The notes beneath the pieces were generated by a model. That model saw only the letters and a program-made list of their open reading frames with translations. It did not search any database and was not told where the DNA came from. A program made the position numbers and the translations under genes. Below, piece after piece: positions 1-5,545 of a DNA stretch of 12,455 nt. Every line of letters begins with the position of its first letter. Within the stretch, counting starts at the first letter, position 1. Source of the stretch: an uncultured bacterium (lineage in GTDB: Bacteria; Patescibacteriota; Minisyncoccia; Moranbacterales; GWC2-37-73); NCBI GenBank assembly GCA_903824515.1, contig CAIJXA010000067.1, positions 1-12,455 on the forward strand, in the 5' to 3' direction.

Positions 1-1
1 A

Positions 2-124
2 GTTTCCTGCGCAACAAAATTCGTGCTTGGACTTGGCTATGTCACAATCCCACTTATGGCGCTGACAGCTTTTGCCCTTATAATAATGCTTTTTGTTGGG
101 CAAAAAATAAGCATCAAAAAATAA
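2..124 (+). CDS. C-terminal end of a DsbB/BdbC-like disulfide bond formation protein (partial)
   Basis: The frame opening at base 2 reads about 40 residues to a TAA at 122-124, and the gene start lies outside the window. The visible part begins VSCATKF, followed by GYVTIPLMALTAF and a hydrophobic run ending in a short basic tail (GQKISIKK). This matches from memory the last transmembrane helix of the BdbC/DsbB family: Bacillus BdbC has a cysteine just before it and then FGFITIPFLALIAF. Family members are inner-membrane quinone-dependent oxidases that re-oxidise the extracytoplasmic thiol oxidase. The Cys at residue 3 of the fragment would be the second cysteine of the periplasmic redox pair. 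The call rests on a short stretch, so a different polytopic membrane protein is possible. It fits with the thioredoxin-CcdA fusion and the TrxB-like reductase further along. Confidence 0.6.
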   Translation, partial: VSCATKFVLGLGYVTIPLMALTAFALIIMLFVGQKISIKK

Positions 125-144
125 TTTTTTGTGATGCCACTTTT
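111..144 (+). terminator. Hairpin terminator overlapping the stop of the dsbB-like gene
   Basis: GCATCA at 111-116 pairs with TGATGC at 132-137. The stem continues inward after one mismatch with four A-T pairs, and CACTTTT follows. The hairpin spans the TAA stop at 122-124. The U-tract is short, so termination may be weak. Confidence 0.4.
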
Positions 145-168
145 CACTTGCGCATAATAACTTAATAT

Positions 169-203
169 GATATTAATATCTTATCAGTCTGCGTATCAGA
201 TTG
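169..203. promoter_or_regulatory. Palindrome and 12-bp-spaced direct repeats upstream of the 82-aa ORF
   Basis: A perfect 12-bp palindrome GATATTAATATC lies at 169-180. It is followed by two copies of TATCAG(T/A)(C/T)TG at 182-191 and 194-203, offset by 12 bp. A weak promoter candidate follows (TTGATT 201-206, 17-bp spacer, TAAAGT 224-229). The layout resembles an operator region, but this is inference only; AT-rich DNA produces such patterns by chance. Confidence 0.2.
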
Positions 204-239
204 ATTTGTTCTTTAAACTGAAATAAAGTTCAAATAAAA

Positions 240-488
240 ATGACTCAATTATCCTCCCTCCTCCCCGCCCCAGAGTTGACTTTGCCAAAGAAGGCTCTAA
301 CAGAAGCAGTGATTCAGCTAGCAATTAGCAAACTCGACTGCTTCAGGAAAGGACTCATAATCACTCACAATGAGAAATTCATTTCCTATAGGTGTGATCG
401 TGGTCTTTTCTTCTTTAAACTAGTAGGACCTTTTTGTTTTATTTTGACGTATGATGGCTTATGTTTTTCTTATTTTCGCATCGCCTAA
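240..488 (+). CDS. Small hypothetical protein, 82 aa
   Basis: I do not recognise a family. The protein has a Pro/Leu-rich start (LLPAPELTLPKK), then a predicted helix (ALTEAVIQLAISKL). The C-terminal half looks like successive beta strands rich in aromatic residues (GLFFFKLVGPFCFILTYDG). There is no signal peptide, and the hydrophobic stretches are too short and alternating for a confident membrane helix. No Shine-Dalgarno site precedes the ATG; if the weak promoter ending at 229 is used, the mRNA would be nearly leaderless. The main support for a real gene is context: it is the only open frame in this plus-strand interval, its base composition is less AT-rich than the flanks, and a strong plus-strand terminator begins 25 bases after its stop. 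It could still be non-coding. Confidence 0.45.
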   Translation: MTQLSSLLPAPELTLPKKALTEAVIQLAISKLDCFRKGLIITHNEKFISYRCDRGLFFFKLVGPFCFILTYDGLCFSYFRIA

Positions 489-512
489 GTAAAGTTGCAT
501 CTTTTCGCCACT

Positions 513-569
513 AGCAGGGCTCCATAAATTCACAATAACATTTTGTGAAAATGGACTCTGCTATTTTTT
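513..569 (+). terminator. Strong intrinsic terminator with a two-part stem
   Basis: AGCAGGGCTCC (513-523) pairs with GGACTCTGCT (553-562) over about ten pairs with one bulged C and one G-U. An inner hairpin TTCACA (529-534) / TGTGAA (544-549) sits within the loop. Six Ts follow at 564-569. It ends the plus-strand unit carrying the 82-aa ORF. Confidence 0.7.
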
Positions 570-604
570 ATATAAAAAAAATAGAAAAGCGATTTTATGA
601 AAAA

Positions 605-634
605 TTTAAGGGGAAGCAGCTCGTGCTTCCCCTT
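605..634 (-). terminator. Terminator of the Maf-like gene, possibly bidirectional
   Basis: GGGGAAGCA (610-618) pairs perfectly with TGCTTCCCC (624-632) around a 5-base loop, extended by two A-T pairs (608-609 with 633-634). On the minus strand the hairpin starts 9 bases after the stop of the Maf-like gene and is followed by TTAAATTTTT. On the plus strand the tail TTGTTT is weaker. Confidence 0.65.
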
Positions 635-642
635 GTTTGAGA

Positions 643-1287
643 TTATGAAAAACAATTAACTCCAATTTCAGCAAAAATTTCCCGAATAATAACTTTCAAA
701 GCATTCGTAAAGACTAAGCCTTCAACTTCGACGCCTTCTACAACATCTTTAATTTTACTTGTTAATGGACGATAATTAAAGCTACAATCGAATATATTTT
801 CATCAGAAATATTTTTGACAAATTCAAGAATTTCATCGTCAGACATATTTGCAATCGTAGGATAAACAACTAAGCATCTGTGATGAATTTTCTTCATCTG
901 ACCCTTCTCATCAGTCACACCTACTGAAATAGCAGCATAATAACTATATGAGTGATTTCTTAGCCTTTTGAGCATCTGCAAGAGTTCCTCTTGCGTTCTC
1001 ACGCAATTCAATTCCTCATTCTGAAATGATGCAATCGTGTGAAATCCAATATACAGTTTTGGACCAGCTGGAACATTACTCATATTCGACTTTCGAAGTA
1101 CTTCGGCAGCTGCTGTGAAAATTTTAAACTCAGCAAGACGAATTGCCTTATCCTCAAAGCCTGTGAACTCGTCGATATTAAGTCCATCGATGTTCCAACC
1201 AAGCATTGTAAAAGATTTAATGCCATATTCTCCAAGTACGCTCTGAAGAAAAGGGGCTTTTTTTAAACCAACAAAAAACACTTCCAT
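643..1287 (-). CDS. Divergent Maf-like protein (nucleotide pyrophosphatase fold), active-site residues altered
   Basis: The 214-aa product has the length and the segment order of Maf/YhdE-type nucleoside-triphosphate pyrophosphatases: an N-terminal strand then helix (VFFVGLKKAPFLQSVLGEYGI, residues 3-23), an acidic NID/DE region (32-40), a helix containing LAEFKIF (51-57), a YIGFHTIA strand (79-86), QEELLQMLKRLRNHSY (99-114), a beta strand AISVGV (119-124), and a late MSDDEILEFVKNI (148-160). The family's hallmark N-terminal SPRR is replaced by KKAPF, and the Asp of the usual GADT motif is His83. The normal pyrophosphatase chemistry is therefore doubtful. I infer a Maf-superfamily relative with changed or lost catalysis; the assignment comes from remembered family patterns, not a search. 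The ATG has no clear Shine-Dalgarno site. The gene stands alone, more than 300 bases from mltG, with its own terminator. Confidence 0.5.
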   Translation of the reverse strand: MEVFFVGLKKAPFLQSVLGEYGIKSFTMLGWNIDGLNIDEFTGFEDKAIRLAEFKIFTAAAEVLRKSNMSNVPAGPKLYIGFHTIASFQNEELNCVRTQEELLQMLKRLRNHSYSYYAAISVGVTDEKGQMKKIHHRCLVVYPTIANMSDDEILEFVKNISDENIFDCSFNYRPLTSKIKDVVEGVEVEGLVFTNALKVIIREIFAEIGVNCFS

Positions 1288-1474
1288 AATTAATCATTTT
1301 TATGTTTTGAAATATGCGAGATACAAATCCTAAGAATTCCCCAATGAACAGAAAATAGTAAATAAGGTTTCTTATTTTTCTATTAATTTGAAAAGAACAC
1401 CAAAAAACAATAGCAGTTTTTTTGGCTTTTGTAAAGGCTTCTAATTTTATATTTTTTATTATCTAGCAAAGTGA

Positions 1475-1502
1475 GCGAAATGAAAGTAATCTTTTATTTC
1501 GC
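1475..1502. repeat. 12-bp hairpin with TAAT loop
   Basis: GCGAAATGAAAG (1475-1486) pairs with CTTTTATTTCGC (1491-1502) around TAAT, with one G-U pair. It is the most distal of three hairpins beyond the 3' end of mltG. Confidence 0.6.
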
Positions 1503-1533
1503 AGCGAGCGACGCAGCAAAAGGTGATTTGCCT

Positions 1534-1591
1534 ACGAGGCTTGCCTCGTGAGCCTGAAGGGTCCAGGGCTTGCCCTGGGGTATTAATACCC
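1534..1591. repeat. Two similar GC-rich hairpins and a 14-bp palindrome after mltG
   Basis: ACGAGGC/GCCTCGT (1534-1549) and CCAGGGC/GCCCTGG (1563-1578) are both 7-bp inverted repeats with the same TT centre, giving GGCTTGCC in each. They abut a perfect palindrome GGGTATTAATACCC (1578-1591). They are far more GC-rich than the surroundings and begin about 20 bases beyond the mltG stop. Roles in 3'-end stability or transcript ending are possible. Confidence 0.55.
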
Positions 1592-1612
1592 TTTTATTGA
1601 GCTTTTAAAAAT

Positions 1613-2635
1613 TTACAGGCCATATTTTACCTTATTAGCAACATGCTCTTGGAAAGTTTTAGCAAAGACAGTTTTACCAGTTTTGGGGTCACTCAAAAAG
1701 TAGACATACTCACTTTTTTGAGGATTAAGCGCTGCCAAAATTGAAGCTAGTCCTGGATTTGAAACCGGCCCTGGAGGCAGACCCTTGTTTTGATAAGTGT
1801 TGTAGGGTGAATCAGTTTTTGTTTCTGCAATGGAATGCTGGATTTTGTTTGTGCCCAAGGCATATTCCAAAGTGGCATCACTTTGAAGCGGCATCTGATT
1901 TTCAATTCGATTCCAAAAGAGACCTGCCACAATTTTGCGATCACTGTCATTTTTGACTTCCCCTTCAACAACGCTAGCCATCGTGACAAGCTCGAACAAA
2001 GATTTTTTTTGTCCATCAAAGTCATTTTTAATCCTCGCGACAACTTTTGCTGAAAAATTGTCCAACATTTTTTTGATGATTTCGGCTGCTGTCACCTCCT
2101 TGGAAAAATAATAGGTATCCGGAAAAAGATAGCCTTCAAGCGTTGCACCAACAGGTAATTCCTTCAAGAATGGATACGCTTCTTTCAATGACCCGTCAGG
2201 ACTTTTTGCAAGCCTCAAAAAATCAGCTCCAGACAAGTTGTTAGCCGAGAGGCGGTCTGACATATCCCTTGCTGTCCAACCCTCGGGAAAAGTGATTTTA
2301 ACCCTCATTTCCACAACTTCGCCGCCCGTAACGATTCTCATTACTTCTGGAATTTGCATTCCTTGCCGAAATTCATAAACTCCAGCCACAATTGAGTGAA
2401 GCTCATTTGAAGTCCACAAATATATAGCAAAGTAATATTTGCCAGAAATAACTCCAGCCTCTGACAATTTTTGACCAACCACCAAAGCATTGTCTCCTTT
2501 TTCAATCGAAATATTTTTTGGACTGTTAGCGGTACCTTTTGAATAATACACTTTATTGTAGGTATAAAAAAAACACCCTCCCAAAAGAATAATTATGAGA
2601 GTTATGATACTTATTTTTCTTCTAATGCTTAGCAT
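1613..2635 (-). CDS. mltG: Endolytic murein transglycosylase MltG
   Basis: The 340-aa product is a full-length MltG/YceG (DUF1346) protein. It cleaves nascent peptidoglycan strands within the chain, setting glycan length. It is an inner-membrane protein with a single N-terminal anchor (about residues 8-27, IIILLGGCFF) and the rest outside. A LysM-like segment lies around 43-105, followed by the catalytic domain with LEGYLFPDTY (167-176). The catalytic Glu is E224 in ASVVEGEV, matching E218 of E. coli. Further conserved blocks are LQSDATLEYALG (250-261), SPYNTY (276-281) and GLPPGPVSNPG (285-295). An extended -10 element lies 29 bases upstream of the ATG; there is no Shine-Dalgarno site. Its presence implies a peptidoglycan wall, in keeping with uppS in the same window. 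Confidence 0.96.
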   Translation of the reverse strand: MLSIRRKISIITLIIILLGGCFFYTYNKVYYSKGTANSPKNISIEKGDNALVVGQKLSEAGVISGKYYFAIYLWTSNELHSIVAGVYEFRQGMQIPEVMRIVTGGEVVEMRVKITFPEGWTARDMSDRLSANNLSGADFLRLAKSPDGSLKEAYPFLKELPVGATLEGYLFPDTYYFSKEVTAAEIIKKMLDNFSAKVVARIKNDFDGQKKSLFELVTMASVVEGEVKNDSDRKIVAGLFWNRIENQMPLQSDATLEYALGTNKIQHSIAETKTDSPYNTYQNKGLPPGPVSNPGLASILAALNPQKSEYVYFLSDPKTGKTVFAKTFQEHVANKVKYGL

Positions 2636-2663
2636 GCTTAAAAAATTTAAAAATTTATAAGAT

Positions 2664-2672
2664 ATTATATCA
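2664..2672 (-). promoter_or_regulatory. Extended -10 promoter of mltG
   Basis: On the minus strand TGATATAAT forms TG-N-TATAAT, a perfect extended -10 with no recognisable -35. It would place the transcript start near 2657, about 22 bases before the mltG ATG. Confidence 0.5.
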
Positions 2673-2704
2673 GGTCAAACAAGTCCGTGATATGTAATTT
2701 TCTT

Positions 2705-2755
2705 AAAAAAGCCCATCCGCCATTGAAGGATGAATCTAGAACCGCATTTGGGCCT
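2705..2755 (-). terminator. Terminator of pcm
   Basis: Read on the minus strand, AGGCCCA (2755-2749) pairs with TGGGCTT (2715-2709) with one G-U pair, and a T-run reaches 2705. An alternative short stem, CATCC/GGATG (2714-2732), lies inside. It is correctly placed after pcm and before the mltG promoter. Confidence 0.5.
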
Positions 2756-2809
2756 GAATTCACGCCTACGCAGAAACGACAAGGTAAGCGTAATTTACTT
2801 AGTTTAGTA

Positions 2810-3454
2810 TTACTTAACAAATGGAACAAAAGCAAAGCCGGGAAATTTTTCAACCGAAAAATCATTTTCAGCTTCTTTCTTGACAAACCAAATTTCGCTG
2901 CGAATAGGAATCACCATTTTTCCGCCAATTTTCAATTGTTTCTTGAGAGCTTCCGGTGCCTCCATCACTGAAGCTGAAACGAGAATGCAATCATAGGGCG
3001 AATTTTTTTCAAAACCTCGACTTGCAGACTGGCAATACAACTCCACCGTCCCATTTCTCACAAAACTATATTTATCAATATTCTTTTTTCCAAATTCAAA
3101 CAGTTCTCTGATTATTTCCAACGATGAAACCCGTCCTTTTTCACCAACCATGTGCGCCAACAGCGCACTAGTCCAACCACTGCCGCTGCCAACGTCTAGG
3201 ACATTATCACCACTTTTAACTTGCAAAAGCTCCAACATAAATGCAACCGTCAGCGGCTGCGAGATTGTCTGCCCAAATCCAATTGGCAAGGAAGCATCAG
3301 CCTCACCCCAGGCAAGCAAATCCGATGGGATAAAGTCGCTTCTTTGTATTTTCGAAAAAGCCTTGATTACATTATCAGTACGCAATAATCCATCATGCAC
3401 CAAATTTTTAACTAATTTATTCATGCCTTCTTGGGAGCATACAGCATCCAACAT
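2810..3454 (-). CDS. pcm: Protein-L-isoaspartate O-methyltransferase
   Basis: This 214-aa enzyme uses S-adenosylmethionine to methylate isoaspartyl residues and so start repair of aged proteins in the cytoplasm. The family signature GQTISQP is at 61-67, and the SAM-binding loop LDVGSGSGWTSALLA at 86-100. The acidic residue closing the next strand is E113. The block PYDCILVSA (153-161) and then QLKIGGKMVIPI (173-184) follow the family pattern. The segment that usually reads GDG..G before PYD is here CQSASRGFE, a local divergence. The first ATG is preceded by AAGG four bases away. Met11 (ATG at 3424) matches the usual start of the family (NKLVKNLVHDGLLRT) and is an alternative. It lies 80 bases downstream of yjbQ on the same strand and could share its transcript. 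Confidence 0.92.
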   Translation of the reverse strand: MLDAVCSQEGMNKLVKNLVHDGLLRTDNVIKAFSKIQRSDFIPSDLLAWGEADASLPIGFGQTISQPLTVAFMLELLQVKSGDNVLDVGSGSGWTSALLAHMVGEKGRVSSLEIIRELFEFGKKNIDKYSFVRNGTVELYCQSASRGFEKNSPYDCILVSASVMEAPEALKKQLKIGGKMVIPIRSEIWFVKKEAENDFSVEKFPGFAFVPFVK

Positions 3455-3497
3455 ATGACCTTAATGCAAATTAAACCAAAATTCATTGAGTATTTTT

Positions 3498-3527
3498 GTT
3501 GCATGTTTCATGCTCCATATTTTATGC
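3498..3527. repeat. Degenerate 30-bp intergenic repeat, copy A
   Basis: On the minus strand this reads GCATAAAATATGGAGCATG followed by AAACATGCAAC. A related copy at 4219-4246 reads GCATAGGACATGGAGCAGG followed by AAACAACACC. The shared core is ATGGAGCA-GAAACA. Both copies lie at the 3' side of a gene. Confidence 0.4.
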
Positions 3528-3534
3528 CTGATGA

Positions 3535-3975
3535 TTAGATTCCCATGACCTGAATGATAACATCCCTTTTTCTGGACCCGTCAAATTCGATGGCAAAAAT
3601 ACTCTGATTTGAGCTAAGCAAGAGCTTTCCTTTTTCAATGGGAATGGTCTGACTCACACCAATAAGAAATGATTTGCAATGAGAATGCCCATTGCTGCGA
3701 CCATCAGATTTTGAATTTTTGCGAAGTTCAAACAAATCATGCGAATAGTGATCATCCATAGGAACGGTTTTGTATAAAACTCGCATAAAATCTTGAATTA
3801 ACATTGGCTCATTGTGATTTATGGCTATTGCCATCGTTGTGTGTTGAGCAAAAACCAAAAGTGAACCTTCTCTGATTTCAGAAGCATCCACCACATCTTG
3901 AACCTTGGAAGTAATGTCAAAAAATTCAAACTGCGTCTTGCTTTCAAATTCAATTTTTTGTTTATGTATTTTCAT
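3535..3975 (-). CDS. yjbQ: YjbQ-family (UPF0047) protein
   Basis: The 146-aa product is a complete YjbQ/UPF0047 protein (TIGR00149). The family has reported secondary thiamine-phosphate-synthase-like activity, though its physiological role is unsettled. Conserved blocks are FAQHTTMAIAINHNEP (42-57), NGHSHCKSFLIG (95-106) with the metal-site histidines H97 and H99, and the C-terminal FAIEFDGSRKRDVIIQVMG (127-145). The block usually written GxWQxI is here SNQSI (122-126), so the near-invariant Trp is replaced by Asn. An AGGA Shine-Dalgarno site lies 7 bases upstream of the ATG, one of few good sites in the window; it coincides with the edge of the inverted-repeat element. I see no thiamine genes nearby, so context does not decide the function. 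Confidence 0.93.
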   Translation of the reverse strand: MKIHKQKIEFESKTQFEFFDITSKVQDVVDASEIREGSLLVFAQHTTMAIAINHNEPMLIQDFMRVLYKTVPMDDHYSHDLFELRKNSKSDGRSNGHSHCKSFLIGVSQTIPIEKGKLLLSSNQSIFAIEFDGSRKRDVIIQVMGI

Positions 3976-3983
3976 ATTAATAT

Positions 3984-4182
3984 CCTACAAATTTACAAAT
4001 TATTTACAAATTATTTGTGTTCCTCTCTTTAGAAAAGAGGGGCTGGGAGAAATTTGAAAAAATTTCTTTACATAAGCCAGTCTTTCAAATCCCCCTTGAT
4101 CCCCCTTTTCCAAAGGGGGAGAAAAATACGTTTGTAGATTTGCCTACTGGTGGACAAGTAGTTTATTTGTAGATTTGTGGGG
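3984..4182. mobile_element. Nested inverted-repeat (MITE-like) element
   Basis: Two nested pairs of imperfect inverted repeats are visible. The outer pair is about 20 bp: CCTACAAATTTACAAAT from 3984 against the reverse complement of ATTTGTAGATTTGTGGG ending at 4182. The inner pair is about 35 bp: CCTCTCTTTAGAAAAGAGG (4022-4040) through AGAAATTTG (to ~4056), against the reverse complement of 4086-4122. Each inner arm folds on its own: 4022-4042 into a 9-bp stem, and CCCCCTTT (4101-4108) / AAAGGGGG (4112-4119) into an 8-bp stem. No coding capacity exists. The polypyrimidine/polypurine arms resemble non-autonomous repeat families widespread in bacteria; this resemblance is from memory. The element fills the gap upstream of yjbQ, so its left end may contribute that gene's leader. 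Confidence 0.5.
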
Positions 4183-4218
4183 ACTATTTTATTTTTTTAT
4201 TTTCATATTTAACCCTTG

Positions 4219-4246
4219 GTGTTGTTTCCTGCTCCATGTCCTATGC
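4219..4246. repeat. Degenerate 30-bp intergenic repeat, copy B
   Basis: This copy matches the one at 3498-3527 around ATGGAGCA and GAAACA. It overlaps the last codon and the stop of the malic enzyme gene. Confidence 0.35.
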
Positions 4247-5374
4247 TTTTTTTGCAAACACTGCGGCCACAACCTTGGCGGCTTGACGATTAAGCGCCTC
4301 TGGAATTATTTTATCACGAGTTGGGTTTTTCACCAAAGAAGCCAAAGCTTTAGCAGCTTCTAACTTGTGCTTATCTGTAATTTTCCTTACTCGATTATCA
4401 AGGGCCCCTCGAAAAATACCGGGGAAAGCCAACACGTTATTGATTTGATTAGGATAATCGCTTCTACCAGTAGCTACAATCACTGCGCCACCCCTACGTG
4501 CTTCTTCAGGCATAATTTCCGGAACAGGATTGCTCATTGCAAAGACAATAGCATCCCTGCTCATCAGAGAAACCTCGTGATGGGTAATCAAGTTTGGGGC
4601 GCTAACTCCAATGAAAATATCAGCTCCGACCAAAGCATCATTGAGTGCTCCGCTCATGTTTTTTGGATTGGTTATTTTTGCAATTTCCATTTTAGATTCA
4701 TTGAGGCCTCCCGCTCTTTCTTTAAAAATAATTCCCGTGCTATCAACTACCAAAACATTTTTTGCTCCATATAACAGAAGTAATTTTGTGATTGCAACCC
4801 CAGCAGCTCCTGACCCAGAAACAACTATTTTGACATCTTTAATATTTTTTTTAACCACGCTAATGGCGTTAATAATTCCAGCCAAAACCACGATGGCTGT
4901 TCCATGTTGATCATCATGCATCACAGGAATATCCAGCTCAGCTTTCAATCTTTCTTCAATTTCAAAACATCTTGGGGCAGAAATATCCTCCAAGTTTATT
5001 CCCCCGAAGGTTGGCTCCAGCGCTTTAACAATTTTAATAATTTCTTCGGTGTCTTGCGTTGCCAAAACAATCGGAATCGCATCCACGCCCCCAAGCTCCT
5101 TGAAAAGCAGTGCCTTTCCTTCCATCACAGGAAGCGCCCCTTCTGGACCAATGTTCCCAAGACCCAACACGGCGCTTCCGTCAGAAATCACCGCCACAGT
5201 ATTTTTGCGCATGGTATATTCGAAAGAAAGTTTTTTGTTTTTCGCCACTGCCAAAGAAACCTTGGCAACGCCTGGAGTATACAAAACCGCCAAGTTCTCC
5301 TTGGTCAATTTTTGTTTGCTTTTAATTTCAATTTTTCCCCCCAGCCTTTTTGATAATTCAATTGGATCTTCCAT
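4241..5374 (-). CDS. Malic enzyme, NAD(P)-dependent, short form
   Basis: This cytoplasmic enzyme oxidatively decarboxylates malate to pyruvate with reduction of NAD(P). A frame extending five codons further opens with TTG at 5389. I chose the ATG at 5374 because the product then begins MEDPIELSKRLGGKIEIK, as the short bacterial/archaeal family does (377 aa). Numbering from the TTG, the catalytic Tyr is Y37 in LYTPGVAKV and the catalytic Lys is K92 in VMEGKALLFK. Metal ligands are E134-D135 (INLEDISAP) and D159-D160 (HDDQHGTA). The dinucleotide-binding loop is GSGAAG (192-197). SNPVPE (286-291) and NNVLAFPGIFRGALD (317-331) close the active site. The protein is short, without the fused phosphotransacetylase-like domain of MaeB. 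Cofactor preference cannot be read with confidence. No Shine-Dalgarno site is seen. Confidence 0.95.
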   Translation of the reverse strand: MEDPIELSKRLGGKIEIKSKQKLTKENLAVLYTPGVAKVSLAVAKNKKLSFEYTMRKNTVAVISDGSAVLGLGNIGPEGALPVMEGKALLFKELGGVDAIPIVLATQDTEEIIKIVKALEPTFGGINLEDISAPRCFEIEERLKAELDIPVMHDDQHGTAIVVLAGIINAISVVKKNIKDVKIVVSGSGAAGVAITKLLLLYGAKNVLVVDSTGIIFKERAGGLNESKMEIAKITNPKNMSGALNDALVGADIFIGVSAPNLITHHEVSLMSRDAIVFAMSNPVPEIMPEEARRGGAVIVATGRSDYPNQINNVLAFPGIFRGALDNRVRKITDKHKLEAAKALASLVKNPTRDKIIPEALNRQAAKVVAAVFAKKA

Positions 5375-5543
5375 GCAGATAATTTTCAATTCTCAATTCT
5401 CAATAAATTTCAAATGATTAAATGTTTCAATTTTTTAGGATTAAGACATTTAGCTTTAATTTAAAATTTATAATTTCAAATTTAAAATTAAAAGATAAAT
5501 TATATGATTTAAAAAAATAACCTAAACACGAAAACTAGTTATT
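5375..5543. other. AT-rich spacer with TTCAAATTT-type repeats
   Basis: This gap between malic enzyme and trxB is almost entirely A and T, with short reiterations such as CAATTCT and ATTTCAAATTTAAAATT. Similar runs occur at 8222-8263 and 8998-9048. No gene or confident promoter is visible; with this composition, TATAAT-like strings are uninformative. Confidence 0.5.
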
Positions 5544-5545
5544 TT
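5507..5545 (-). terminator. Possible weak terminator of trxB
   Basis: On the minus strand AAAATAAC (5545-5538) pairs with GTTATTTT (5521-5514) around a 16-base loop and runs into further Ts and As. The stem is nearly all A-T and overlaps the trxB stop codon, so strength is doubtful. Confidence 0.3.

Larger units (their letters stand above)
1288..1612. other. Gene-free interval of 325 bp with stacked hairpins
   Basis: No plausible gene is seen on either strand. Bases 1288-1470 are AT-rich upstream DNA of the Maf-like gene without a convincing promoter. Bases 1475-1591, on the mltG side, hold three hairpins and a palindrome that are listed separately. None of them has a canonical U-tract in the mltG direction. 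Confidence 0.6.

Noticed and set aside
1747..2043. A 98-aa minus-strand frame inside mltG
   Set aside because: It is an off-frame shadow of the catalytic domain of mltG, which is unambiguous.
3984..4182. CRISPR-like array suggested by repeated TTTACAAAT units
   Set aside because: The units are too short, unevenly spaced and have no unique spacers of constant length; the inverted-repeat reading explains them better.
4367..5417. Several plus-strand frames of 99-149 aa opposite malic enzyme
   Set aside because: They are antisense to strongly conserved malic enzyme motifs and have unnatural compositions.
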